This document shows, piece after piece, positions 18,435-25,937 of a stretch of 64,000 nt of DNA. The DNA comes from Breoghania sp037026715 (GTDB lineage: Bacteria > Pseudomonadota > Alphaproteobacteria > Rhizobiales > Stappiaceae), in assembly GCF_037026715.1 (NCBI RefSeq), contig NZ_JBANCG010000001.1, forward strand, positions 124,001 to 188,000. The letters run 5' to 3'. The notes below the pieces were generated by a model. The model ran no database searches. It was not told the origin of the DNA and saw only the letters and a list, made by a program, of their open reading frames with translations. A program made the position numbers and the translations under genes. Each line of letters starts with the position of its first letter. The stretch's first letter is position 1.

Positions 18435-18936
18435 CGGAGTTTTCTTGAAAAGGGATGTATTTTATTCGAATTCACACGCACTGGTAGAATTTCCGCCAAT
18501 TGGACGACATGGTGGCGGCGAGGCTAGGTCATGAAGTCGTTAGTGGGGGCAGTTTCGGGGGGCGCGTGAATTCGGACGTATCCCGCTTCAACCTTTCTTG
18601 TTTGTTTCTCGTGATGGGCATATTCCTTCGCATCCGCCGGAAGTCTGGCGCATGTTCCATTGTGACTTTTCGTAAAGCCTAGACCGGCTGCGGTGCCCAT
18701 GGCCAGCCCAATATTCGGACCGCAGACGATTAAAGAACGGGCATGTCCGCAGGACGGGGGCCGAGAGCGGGAGGCGAAGCGCCGGGGCAGCTATCCCGCC
18801 GGATGAAGTCCGCCTTTCGCAGCGCTACCTTCCCGCCATTTTCCCGCTTGCTGCTGTCCAAAACCATTGTTACGTTAATTAACAAAGCATAATTCCGCTC
18901 AAAAAAGAGCAAGATACCCCGGAGGAGGGAACGTTC
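18435..18936. other. Divergent promoter region between ABC operon and dctP
   Basis: About 500 bp without a gene. The ABC-side end is AT-rich (GTATTTTATTCGAATTC near 18457). The dctP-side end is AT-rich too and holds the palindrome at 18867-18885. The middle is GC-rich and featureless. It probably carries both promoters. Confidence 0.5.
18867..18885. promoter_or_regulatory. Palindrome upstream of dctP, candidate operator
   Basis: TTGTTA-CGTTAAT-TAACAA, with 6-bp perfect arms, lies 52 bp before the dctP start. A related sequence (CATTGTTA then CGTTAAT, with 3 extra bases between) lies upstream of the aromatic-degradation genes at 24135-24155, hinting at a shared regulator. Confidence 0.4.
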
Positions 18937-19965
18937 GTGAAGAAGATCAACAGGATGATTCTGCCTGCCGTTCTGGCGGCGGCGACCTCGCTCGCCACGC
19001 TGACGACGGCGTCGGCAGTGGAGCTTCGCCTTGCGCACTGGGTGCCGGCCAGCCATCCGATCCAGAAATACGGCATCGAGCCGTGGGTGAAGGCGGTGGA
19101 GGAGGCCTCGAACGGGCGGATCCACATCACCATCTATCCCGCCCAGCAGCTGGGTGCGGCGCCCGACCACTACGACATGACGCGCGACGGCATCACCGAC
19201 ATCGGCTACGTCAATCCCGGCTACAATGCCGGCCGTTTTCCGATCGCCTCGCTGATCGAGATTCCGTTCCTCGCCAACAACGCCAAGGCCGGCGCGAAGG
19301 CGATGCACGAGTGGTATCTCAACTATGCCGAAAAGGAGATGCCGGAGGTCAAGCTGTGCGTGATGAACCCGCATGACCCCGGCACGATCCATTCCAAGAC
19401 GCCGGTGCACGTGCCGGCCGACGTGAAGGGCATGAACGTGCGACCGGCGAACGCCACCATCGCCCGGTTCGTCCATCTTCTTGGCGGGGCGAGCGTTCAG
19501 GTCTCTGCGCCGGAGGCACGCGAGGCGCTCTCCAAGGGGGCGGCGGATGCAATCACTTTCCCGTGGAACTCGATCTACATCTTCGGCATCGACAAGGAGA
19601 CGAAATATCACCTCGACATGCCGTTCTACGAGTCCCTTCAGACGCTGGTGATCAACCGTGGCGTCTATGACGGGCTCGCGCCCGAGGACAGACAAGTGAT
19701 CGACGAGCATTGCACGCCGGAATGGTCGGAAAAATTCTCCACCGGCTGGGCCGACAACGAAGCGGCGGGCCGGGAAAAGATGATCGAGTCCGGCGAGCAC
19801 ACGCTCTACAAGCCGACCGACGAGGAGGTTTCGATGTGGAAGGAAGCCGCCGCGCCGCTGCTTGACGAGTGGAAGAAGTCCGTCGCTTCCACCGGCATAG
19901 ATGCCGATAAGGCCTATAACGACTACGTCGCTACGCTGAAGAAGTACAATTCGCTGTTCCAGTAG
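18937..19965 (+). CDS. TRAP transporter substrate-binding protein (DctP family)
   Basis: Periplasmic receptor of a TRAP transporter, which imports organic acids with sodium or proton gradients. The 342-residue precursor has a Sec signal peptide (MKKINRMILPAVLAAATSLA, cleavage near ASA-VE at 27). The mature part carries the family pattern LRLAHWVPASHPIQ, IYPAQQLG, the ligand-binding stretch GMNVRPANATIARFVHLLGG (Arg pairs with a carboxylate in relatives) and DAITFPWNS. GGAGGAGGGAACGTTC precedes the start. No dctQ or dctM membrane genes are adjacent, so it is an orphan that must work with a membrane pair elsewhere. A clear terminator follows. Nearby aromatic-degradation genes make an aromatic acid a possible ligand, but this is only inference. 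Confidence 0.92.
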   Translation: MKKINRMILPAVLAAATSLATLTTASAVELRLAHWVPASHPIQKYGIEPWVKAVEEASNGRIHITIYPAQQLGAAPDHYDMTRDGITDIGYVNPGYNAGRFPIASLIEIPFLANNAKAGAKAMHEWYLNYAEKEMPEVKLCVMNPHDPGTIHSKTPVHVPADVKGMNVRPANATIARFVHLLGGASVQVSAPEAREALSKGAADAITFPWNSIYIFGIDKETKYHLDMPFYESLQTLVINRGVYDGLAPEDRQVIDEHCTPEWSEKFSTGWADNEAAGREKMIESGEHTLYKPTDEEVSMWKEAAAPLLDEWKKSVASTGIDADKAYNDYVATLKKYNSLFQ

Positions 19966-19988
19966 GGACTGGAAGCGCAGAAACGACA

Positions 19989-20020
19989 GACCCGGGTGCA
20001 TCGAGCGCCCGGGTCTTTTT
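19989..20020 (+). terminator. Rho-independent terminator after dctP
   Basis: GACCCGGG and CCCGGGTC pair around a 10-nt loop and are followed by TTTTT. It starts 23 bp past the dctP stop and shows that dctP is monocistronic. Confidence 0.9.
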
Positions 20021-20083
20021 CATTTCGGGGCGAGGGGGCCTCGGTGTTTTGCCCTTTCGCCCGTGGCCCATCCTTCGACCGCC

Positions 20084-21745
20084 TCACGCTGTCGGATGAA
20101 TGAACGGCCAGGGCGGCACTTCGCTGCCGGCGTCCACTTTCACCTCGATCAGGGCCGGCGCGTCGGCGGCGATCGCCTTGCGCAGGACCGGGCGCAGTTC
20201 TTCCGGCGTCTCGACCCGGTGTCCGGAAATATGGAAGGAGCGGGCGAGATCCATGAAGTCCGGGTTCTCCAGCCTGGAGCCGATCGTGCGGCCGCCGAAG
20301 CCCGTCTGCTGATCACGCATGACATTGCCGTAGGCGTTGTTGTTGAACAGCACCGTGACCACGCCGATCCCGTATTGCTTCGCCGTCGCCAGCTCCTGCA
20401 CGCCGAACAGGAAACCGCCGTCGCCCGTGATGGAGACGACCGGCCGGTCCGGGTTCGCGGCCTTCGCGCCGAGCGCCGACATGAAGCCGAAGCCGAGCGT
20501 GCCCTGGTAGCCGGCCGACAGGTAGCTGCGCGGTCGCACGACGGGGAAGGCGAACTGTGAGGTGAAACCCGCCTGGCACAGTTCCTCCACGAAGATACCC
20601 TCGTAGGGCAGCTCCTCGCGGATGACATGCAGATAGTCGACATGCGGCTTCACCGACGCGGTCTCGGTCGCCGCGCTCAGCTTTGCGGACGCCACGGCCT
20701 CGGGCGCAGGATGTGCCTTGTGGCCGGCATGGTTCAGCGCGACGAGCAGCGCCTCCGTCGCTTCCTCGGCGTCGCCGACGATCGCCGTGTGCGGCTTCAG
20801 CCGGTTCATCTCCGCCGGGTCGATATCGATGCGGATGAGGTGGGGCGGGGCCTCGGGTGCGTCGATCATGGTGCGCATGCCGGTCCAGCGCATGTAGGGC
20901 ATTTCAAGCCGCGAGCCGATGCCGATGACCACGTCCACATCGGGCCAGTAGCGATAGGCGGCGTAGGAGGAAAGGCCGAGCGCGTGGGTTTCCGGCATGA
21001 TGCCGCGCCCGCCGCGGAAGGCGGTCACGGGCGCGCCGGTGGCCTCCGCAAGCGCACGCACGGCGGCCGCCGCGTGCTGGGCGCCGCTGCCCACCATGAT
21101 CAGCGGCCGTTTGGCCCACTTGATCCGCTCCGCGGCTTCCGTGATCGCCTCGGCGAGCGGCGGCACCGGGGCATCGGGCTCCGCCGCATCAAGCGGATGG
21201 ACGCGCTCGGAAGACGCCATGGTGTCCCACGCCATTTCCACCGCGACCGGTCCCGGCCGGCCGGACATCATCTGCCGGAACGCCTCGTTGATGACATGCG
21301 GGGCATCGGCCGGCCGCTCGATCCGCGCGGCCCACTTGACGATGGAGCGCAGGGTGCCGAGCTGGTCGGGCAATTCGTGCAGATGGCCGCGACCGCGGCC
21401 GATGAAGGGTGTGGGCACCTGGCCCGTGACCAGCAGCACGGGCGCGCTGCAGCCCGCTGCCGTGCACAGCGCCGCCATGGCGTTGAGGACCCCCGGTCCC
21501 GGCACGACGGAAAAGACACCCGGCTTGCCGGTCGTGCGGGCGTGGCCGAAGGCCATGTAGGCGCAGGCCTGCTCGTGGCGCGCGCCGACGGTGCGAATGC
21601 GGTCTGCGTGCTGGTAGAGCGCGTCGAAGAAGGGATACATCTGCGCGCCGGGCAGGCCGTAGACCGTATCGACGCCATTGGCGAGAAGTGCGGAGACGAT
21701 CGCTTCGCCGCCGGTCATGATGCGTCCGTCGTGGTTCGGTATCAC
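20084..21745 (-). CDS. Thiamine-diphosphate-dependent enzyme of the acetolactate synthase family
   Basis: A 553-residue ThDP enzyme that should cleave or join a 2-oxo acid. The N-terminal Pyr domain has catalytic Glu58 in GARHEQACAYMAFG. The central domain (about 190-330) lacks an obvious FAD-specific feature. The C-terminal PP domain has the ThDP motif starting GDGGFLFGVQEL and ending LFNNNAYGN. GTG at 21745 is chosen because GAGGAG lies 8 nt upstream and the resulting length fits the family. Longer frames run into the spacer. It is downstream, same strand, of dioxygenase and isomerase genes, but a 348-bp gap with a repeat separates them. The substrate is unknown: benzoylformate- or phenylpyruvate-decarboxylase-like activity would suit the aromatic context, but acetolactate-synthase-like or other reactions are equally possible. 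Confidence 0.8.
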   Translation of the reverse strand: MIPNHDGRIMTGGEAIVSALLANGVDTVYGLPGAQMYPFFDALYQHADRIRTVGARHEQACAYMAFGHARTTGKPGVFSVVPGPGVLNAMAALCTAAGCSAPVLLVTGQVPTPFIGRGRGHLHELPDQLGTLRSIVKWAARIERPADAPHVINEAFRQMMSGRPGPVAVEMAWDTMASSERVHPLDAAEPDAPVPPLAEAITEAAERIKWAKRPLIMVGSGAQHAAAAVRALAEATGAPVTAFRGGRGIMPETHALGLSSYAAYRYWPDVDVVIGIGSRLEMPYMRWTGMRTMIDAPEAPPHLIRIDIDPAEMNRLKPHTAIVGDAEEATEALLVALNHAGHKAHPAPEAVASAKLSAATETASVKPHVDYLHVIREELPYEGIFVEELCQAGFTSQFAFPVVRPRSYLSAGYQGTLGFGFMSALGAKAANPDRPVVSITGDGGFLFGVQELATAKQYGIGVVTVLFNNNAYGNVMRDQQTGFGGRTIGSRLENPDFMDLARSFHISGHRVETPEELRPVLRKAIAADAPALIEVKVDAGSEVPPWPFIHPTA

Positions 21746-21932
21746 GTATGTCTCTCCTCGACAGTGGCTGGGATTTGCGGTGGCTCGTTGTTTGTTCGGG
21801 TCCGATCTGGTGCGGCCCTGTTTGATCTGCCGATTTGATCCGGCTTGGTGGGGGCTCGTCAATTCTTTCGATGTCACGTGGCAATTAACGGCCATGCGCC
21901 GCGAGGGTGGCCAAGGCCGCCGCGCTCTCGTC
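21746..21932. other. Spacer upstream of the ThDP-enzyme gene
   Basis: Together with the repeat at 21933-22047 this makes a 348-bp gap. It includes the Shine-Dalgarno sequence of the ThDP-enzyme gene and CGTTAATT (minus strand, near 21889), which resembles part of the operator-like motif at 18867 and 24141. No gene was recognised. Confidence 0.4.
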
Positions 21933-22047
21933 CGTCATTGCCCGGCACCCGCTTTCGCGGGTACAGGATCCGTCCGGACAATCCACAGCCGGCAACCGTG
22001 AGTCTCGAAAGGGCAACGGATCACCTGGACTTCGCCGGGTGATGACG
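21933..22047. repeat. Palindromic repeat, family A, copy 2
   Basis: The element begins CGTCATTGCCCGG and ends CTTCGCCGGGTGATGACG, an inverted pair of ends around smaller stems (ACCCGC-TTTC-GCGGGT). It lies between the ThDP-enzyme gene and the SnoaL-like gene. The middle is diverged from the other copies. Confidence 0.65.
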
Positions 22048-22093
22048 GGGCGATGGAGTCGTGGCCGGGAACGTCCCGCTTTGCCGGTCCTCG

Positions 22094-22540
22094 TCAATCC
22101 GCGATCCCGAACAATGCCCGAAAACGATCCAGGTTTTCGCTCGACGGTTTCATCGGGTCGTAGTCGGGTTCCGGCAGGGGCTGCACCACGTCCCAGTGCT
22201 CGGCCATCAGGCCATCGGCATTGAAACGCATGAAATCGGCGATGACCACCTTCGGCAGCAGCTTGTGCAGGATGACGAAGTCGCCGCTCGCAAAGAGCTG
22301 GATGGGCCGCCAGTCCCGCCAACCCGGGCGCCGGTGTCCGATCTGGCTGATATAGGCGCGAAGCCCCGCGCGGCCCTGGCCGATGCCCGGCGTGTGCTGG
22401 ATGTAGTCCTCGGCCACCATTGTCTCGATCAGGCTCAGGTCGCCGCCGTGCATGCAGTCGCGCATGAAGATCAGCAGCGTCTGTTCGTTGGCCGAAAGGT
22501 CGGTACGCTTGTAAGGATCATAAGGGTTCGGGTAGGTCAC
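22094..22540 (-). CDS. SnoaL-like/NTF2-fold protein
   Basis: A 148-residue single-domain protein of the NTF2-like superfamily. The pattern LIFMRDCMHGGDLSLIETMV, then DYIQHTPGIGQGRAGLRAYI, and HWDVVQPLP matches the SnoaL-like subgroup, which often has polyketide-cyclase, isomerase or unknown roles. It ends before the ThDP-enzyme gene and starts 10 bp after the dioxygenase stop, so it is cotranscribed with the dioxygenase and isomerase genes. In the aromatic pathway it may act on a ring-cleavage intermediate. That is inference from position. The catalytic residues cannot be fixed from sequence alone. Confidence 0.75.
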   Translation of the reverse strand: MTYPNPYDPYKRTDLSANEQTLLIFMRDCMHGGDLSLIETMVAEDYIQHTPGIGQGRAGLRAYISQIGHRRPGWRDWRPIQLFASGDFVILHKLLPKVVIADFMRFNADGLMAEHWDVVQPLPEPDYDPMKPSSENLDRFRALFGIAD

Positions 22541-22550
22541 GGGGGCCTCG

Positions 22551-23531
22551 TCAGGGTGCGATGATCGGCTGTGCGGTGAGCGCGGAGGCGACAGGCTCCA
22601 CGCCGGTGAAGAGGCTTCCCTCCTCGAACCAGCTTCTGGGGGCCGGTGCGCCCCACAGCGTCTGGCGCTGCGGGTCCTTCAGATCCCACCTGATCGGCTC
22701 CAGGTCCGGATCGACGGTCTGGTAATCGGAACAGTAGATCTCGATGCGGTGGCCGTCGGGGTCGCGGATGTAGAGGAAGAACGCGTTGGAGATGCCGTGC
22801 CGGCCGGGACCGCGCTCGATGTTGGCGAGGTAGCCGGTGGTGGACATCAGATCGAGAAGGTCGATGATGTTGAGCGGGGTGGGCACCCAGAAGGCGGTGT
22901 GGTGGAGGCGCGGGCCGCGGCCGTTGGTGAAGGCGATGTCGTGCACCCCGCCCTTGCGGTGCGTCCAGGCCGCCCAGAGTTTCCCGCTTTCCTCGTCCTC
23001 GGTGTATTCCGTCACCCGGAAGCCGATCTCGTTGAAGAAGGCGACGCTTTCGTCGACGCTCGGCGAGAAGGTGTTGAAGTGGTCGATCCGGAGCGGCTTC
23101 ACGCCCTTGTAGAGCGCGTATTTCTGGTGGATCGGCGGCAGGCGGTCCATCTGGACGTAGAATTCCAGCGGAATGCCGTGCGGATCGCAGGTCCTCAGCG
23201 TGCGCGACTGAAAGGGCCGCTCCACCCATTTGACCGGCAGCCCGCGCGAGCTGAAGTGGTTCTCGGCCAGTTCCAGGTCGCGCTCGCCGTAAAGCTTAAA
23301 GCCCAGATGGTCGGCGCGCGGCTCGTCGCCCTGTTTCAGGATGACGCAATGGTGGCCGCGTTCCTCCATCGCGCGCAGGTAAATCTCGCTTTCGTCCTCG
23401 TGGGTCACCTGAAGACCCAGCGTGTCGACATAGAAGGCGCGCGAGGCGGCGAGGTCGGAGACGATGAACTCCACGTGACTGAGCCGCACGATATTGAACG
23501 GCGGATAGAGGTTCGGCTTGGGTATCGGCAT
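22551..23531 (-). CDS. Extradiol ring-cleavage dioxygenase, 3,4-dihydroxyphenylacetate 2,3-dioxygenase type
   Basis: This type I extradiol enzyme opens catechol rings next to the hydroxyl groups, here most likely homoprotocatechuate. The 326-residue protein has two vicinal-oxygen-chelate modules. The C-terminal one carries the metal ligands His151 (RIDHFN), His210 or His211 (RLHHTAFW) and Glu264 (RIEIYCSD), the same spacing as in known homoprotocatechuate 2,3-dioxygenases. The ATG at 23531 has GGGAGGAA upstream, and longer starts are rejected. It is followed 10 bp later by the SnoaL-like gene and preceded by a 5-carboxymethyl-2-hydroxymuconate isomerase homologue, which fits the pathway. The aldehyde dehydrogenase, decarboxylase and hydratase steps are not nearby. 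Confidence 0.88.
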   Translation of the reverse strand: MPIPKPNLYPPFNIVRLSHVEFIVSDLAASRAFYVDTLGLQVTHEDESEIYLRAMEERGHHCVILKQGDEPRADHLGFKLYGERDLELAENHFSSRGLPVKWVERPFQSRTLRTCDPHGIPLEFYVQMDRLPPIHQKYALYKGVKPLRIDHFNTFSPSVDESVAFFNEIGFRVTEYTEDEESGKLWAAWTHRKGGVHDIAFTNGRGPRLHHTAFWVPTPLNIIDLLDLMSTTGYLANIERGPGRHGISNAFFLYIRDPDGHRIEIYCSDYQTVDPDLEPIRWDLKDPQRQTLWGAPAPRSWFEEGSLFTGVEPVASALTAQPIIAP

Positions 23532-23643
23532 CGGTTCCTCCCGGTCGCGGCCGCTCCCCCGGCCGCTCGGATTGCAATTCCCAGCACCGCGACGAGGCGC
23601 GGCCGGTGCTTTTCGTTGTTTTGCCGGGCTTGTGCCCGGTGTC

Positions 23644-24030
23644 TCAGCTGTCGTCGCGCAGGCGCGCGTGCATGGCATTGCGCCGCCAGCTCAGCGGGCG
23701 GCCAATTTCACGGATCTCCAGCGACAACGCGAAATGCGGCGTGTTGAACAATGGTGCGAGGAAGGCTTCCGCCGCCGCGAATATCTGCTCGCCGACCGCC
23801 TTCTGGACCTCGTCGGGGCGCGGCGCCATGCGCAGGACCATGTCGATGAAGGCGTTCTCCTCCATCGCGTCGGCGATCGCATAAGCCTCGCAGCGCACCG
23901 CGCGAACGCGCACCGCCCCCGCCTCGAATGCACCAGTGGCGAGCATGGTCTTGCGCACCTCCTCGCACAGCTCGCCCATGTCCACGCGCCGATCGAGGTT
24001 GGCCGAATACTCCATCGTGAAATGTGGCAT
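23644..24030 (-). CDS. hpaF: 5-carboxymethyl-2-hydroxymuconate isomerase
   Basis: This tautomerase-fold enzyme isomerises the ring-cleavage product of homoprotocatechuate. The 128-residue protein begins MPHFTMEYSANL, and Pro2 exposed after Met removal is the family's catalytic base. The start is fixed by GGGAGGATC just upstream of 24030. The upstream ATG would add an unrelated tail. It is first in the short minus-strand operon with the dioxygenase. The gap to the dioxygenase is 112 bp. Length and motif fit the family. Identity with the aromatic 4-hydroxyphenylacetate route is by homology only. Confidence 0.87.
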   Translation of the reverse strand: MPHFTMEYSANLDRRVDMGELCEEVRKTMLATGAFEAGAVRVRAVRCEAYAIADAMEENAFIDMVLRMAPRPDEVQKAVGEQIFAAAEAFLAPLFNTPHFALSLEIREIGRPLSWRRNAMHARLRDDS

Positions 24031-24134
24031 GAGACGATCCTCCCAAATCGTGCCCGGACTATCCCACCCAGCCCGTTCTCGCCTGTTCGATCCTGCGTCC
24101 CTGATCCTCGGCACGCAGGAAATTCGGACGGTCT

Positions 24135-24156
24135 ATAATATTAACGTGTTAACAAT
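24135..24156. promoter_or_regulatory. Inverted repeat upstream of the hpaF operon, candidate operator
   Basis: TTAAC-GT-GTTAA at 24141-24152, inside CATTGTTAACACGTTAAT on the minus strand, lies about 110 bp before hpaF in an AT-rich pocket. It resembles the palindrome upstream of dctP, but with three extra bases between the shared blocks. Confidence 0.35.
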
Positions 24157-24208
24157 GTAGGCAAGCCCGTTTCGCCGTCATTGCGCTATCATTTGCGCGT
24201 TTCCGGTC

Positions 24209-25465
24209 TCAGCGGATCCGGGCGATCAGATCCTTGTCGGGATAACAGGTCGCCCTCAGCCCGTGCCGCTGCTGCCAAAGGCCAATACTGGTGCGGGTCT
24301 TGAAGCCGACGAGCCCGTCGGCACCGCCCACGTCGTAGCCGGCGGCGACCAGCCGTTCCTGCATCTGCTGCACCGCCTGGCGCGAGAAATCGCCGGGGTC
24401 GCGCCAGGGGGCTACCAGCGGCTTGTTGGAATAGGCGAGCCGGTCGCCCAGGTGGCCGATGAACAGGGCGTAGGCATCGGACTCGTTATAGGCTTTCAGC
24501 ACGTAGAAATTGGGCGTCGCGATGAAGGCGGGGCCAAGGCGTCCGGCCGGCATCAGCAAGTAGCCGGTGCGGGGGCGTTCGTGTTCGGGAAAGGGGCGTC
24601 CGGAAATGCGCCTTGCGCCTGCCGCGATCCAGCGGCTGATCGGGCGGCCCTGCTCCGGCCCTTCCAGCGCGCAGGACAGGCTGTCGGGAATCGCGGCCTC
24701 AAAGCCCCAGTCGCGGCCCGTCTGCCAGCCATGCTGCTTGAGGTAATTCGCGATCGAGGCGAGCGTGTCGGGCACCGAGTTCCAGATGTCGCGCTTGCCG
24801 TCGCCGTCGAAATCGACCGCGTATTTCAGGAACTTGGAGGGGAGGAACTGCGGTCCGCCAAGCGCGCCGGCCCACGAACTCCTGAGTGCGGTGCCGGGGA
24901 AATGGTCCTCTTCCAGAATGACGAGGGCCGCCAGCGTCTCCTCCTCGAAGATCTCCTTGCGCCGTCCCATGAAGGCCTGTGTCGCCAGCACCGCCAGCGC
25001 GTTGTGCGGCAGGCTGGCGGCGCCGTACCCGGTCTCCCTGCCCCAAATGGCGACGACGATGCGTGCGGGCACCCCGTAGCGCGCCTCGATGCGCTGCAAC
25101 GTTGTCTGCCATTGGCGCATGCGATCGCGCCCCAGCGCCACGAGCGTGCCGAGGTTGCCCTCGGAGAAATAGCGCGCGGGCGAGCGGAATTCCGATTGGC
25201 GCTGCTGCCGGGGCTGGGCGGCCGGGGCGCCGGGCGGGTTGAGGTCGGGGAGTTTCCACTGAAGCGAGAGATCGCGTGTCGCGCCGGCAAACGTCGCCCG
25301 CGTTACGCCGCGCTGCCTGGCCCGGGGCCAGAGGTCGCGCTCGAGCCAGACCCGGAAGGCCTGCTCCACTGCCGGTCGGTCGATTGCGGCTCCTGCCTGC
25401 GGTGCGGGCGCCAGCGCCGCGAGGATGAGCGCTACGGCAAGAACGAGTATCGGGCGGCAGCGCAT
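24209..25465 (-). CDS. Lytic murein transglycosylase (SltB/MltB family) with peptidoglycan-binding domain
   Basis: This 418-residue enzyme cuts peptidoglycan glycan strands with formation of 1,6-anhydromuramic ends. A signal peptide (MRCRPILVLAVALILAALAP) precedes a GH103 domain (about 30-320) with the catalytic Glu144 in WGRETGYGA and the family's GGPQFLPSKFLKYAVDFDGD. The C-terminal 60 residues form a PG_binding_1 domain (QQMQERLVAAGYDVGGADGL). It lacks a lipobox, so it is probably periplasmic and soluble. It is not in an operon with the flanking aromatic genes, which begin after a 178-bp gap. Housekeeping cell-wall role. Confidence 0.93.
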   Translation of the reverse strand: MRCRPILVLAVALILAALAPAPQAGAAIDRPAVEQAFRVWLERDLWPRARQRGVTRATFAGATRDLSLQWKLPDLNPPGAPAAQPRQQRQSEFRSPARYFSEGNLGTLVALGRDRMRQWQTTLQRIEARYGVPARIVVAIWGRETGYGAASLPHNALAVLATQAFMGRRKEIFEEETLAALVILEEDHFPGTALRSSWAGALGGPQFLPSKFLKYAVDFDGDGKRDIWNSVPDTLASIANYLKQHGWQTGRDWGFEAAIPDSLSCALEGPEQGRPISRWIAAGARRISGRPFPEHERPRTGYLLMPAGRLGPAFIATPNFYVLKAYNESDAYALFIGHLGDRLAYSNKPLVAPWRDPGDFSRQAVQQMQERLVAAGYDVGGADGLVGFKTRTSIGLWQQRHGLRATCYPDKDLIARIR

Positions 25466-25937
25466 TATCGTTGCATCTCTTGCGGACCGGTTTCGTGGGC
25501 GTTTTCCAGACGGTCGCCGGATAATAGGCGACTCGGGCCCAGCGGGAAACCGGGCGGCCAGACCGGCTCGGCGATCATGCTTCTTGTTGCCGAACGTCCC
25601 GATTGCGACACTCAGATGTGGTTTGAGGTAATTCCGGACTTTTCACCTTCTACAAATACATTGCTTATCGATAATAGTATTATCGTCTTATCGTTCATCA
25701 GGTTGTTTTTTTGTAAGTATATATCCGTAATTTCAATAATTTTCGCGAAATTGTCTCGGGTTGGGCTTCTCATTGTGCGAATTTATATAATCGAAAAGCG
25801 AAATTCACTCAATTTTAAGCGGGATATTTGGATATATGGATCGGCGAACACAGCGGCAGGTGCGGACTCGCCGGCTGACTTGAATGATCCATTTCGACCC
25901 CGGGCGTCACCTTTGCGTTGCCGGGCGTGGAGGCGAG
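25466..25937. other. AT-rich intergenic region between transglycosylase and chemoreceptor
   Basis: About 470 bp without a gene. The part from 25630 to 25850 is strikingly AT-rich for this chromosome and contains poly-T and poly-A tracts near 25705-25805 as well as the palindrome at 25669-25685. The two genes are divergent, so this holds two promoters. Confidence 0.6.
25669..25685. promoter_or_regulatory. CGATAATA-G-TATTATCG palindrome
   Basis: A 17-bp inverted repeat with 8-bp perfect arms sits in the AT-rich divergent promoter region, 253 bp before the chemoreceptor start and about 204 bp before the transglycosylase start. It is regulator-like in form. The binding protein is unknown. Confidence 0.4.

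Noticed and set aside
20060..20092. Part of a family B repeat after the ThDP-enzyme gene (CCCATCCTTCGA)
   Set aside because: Only 12 bases match and the rest does not. Taken as chance or a worn end.
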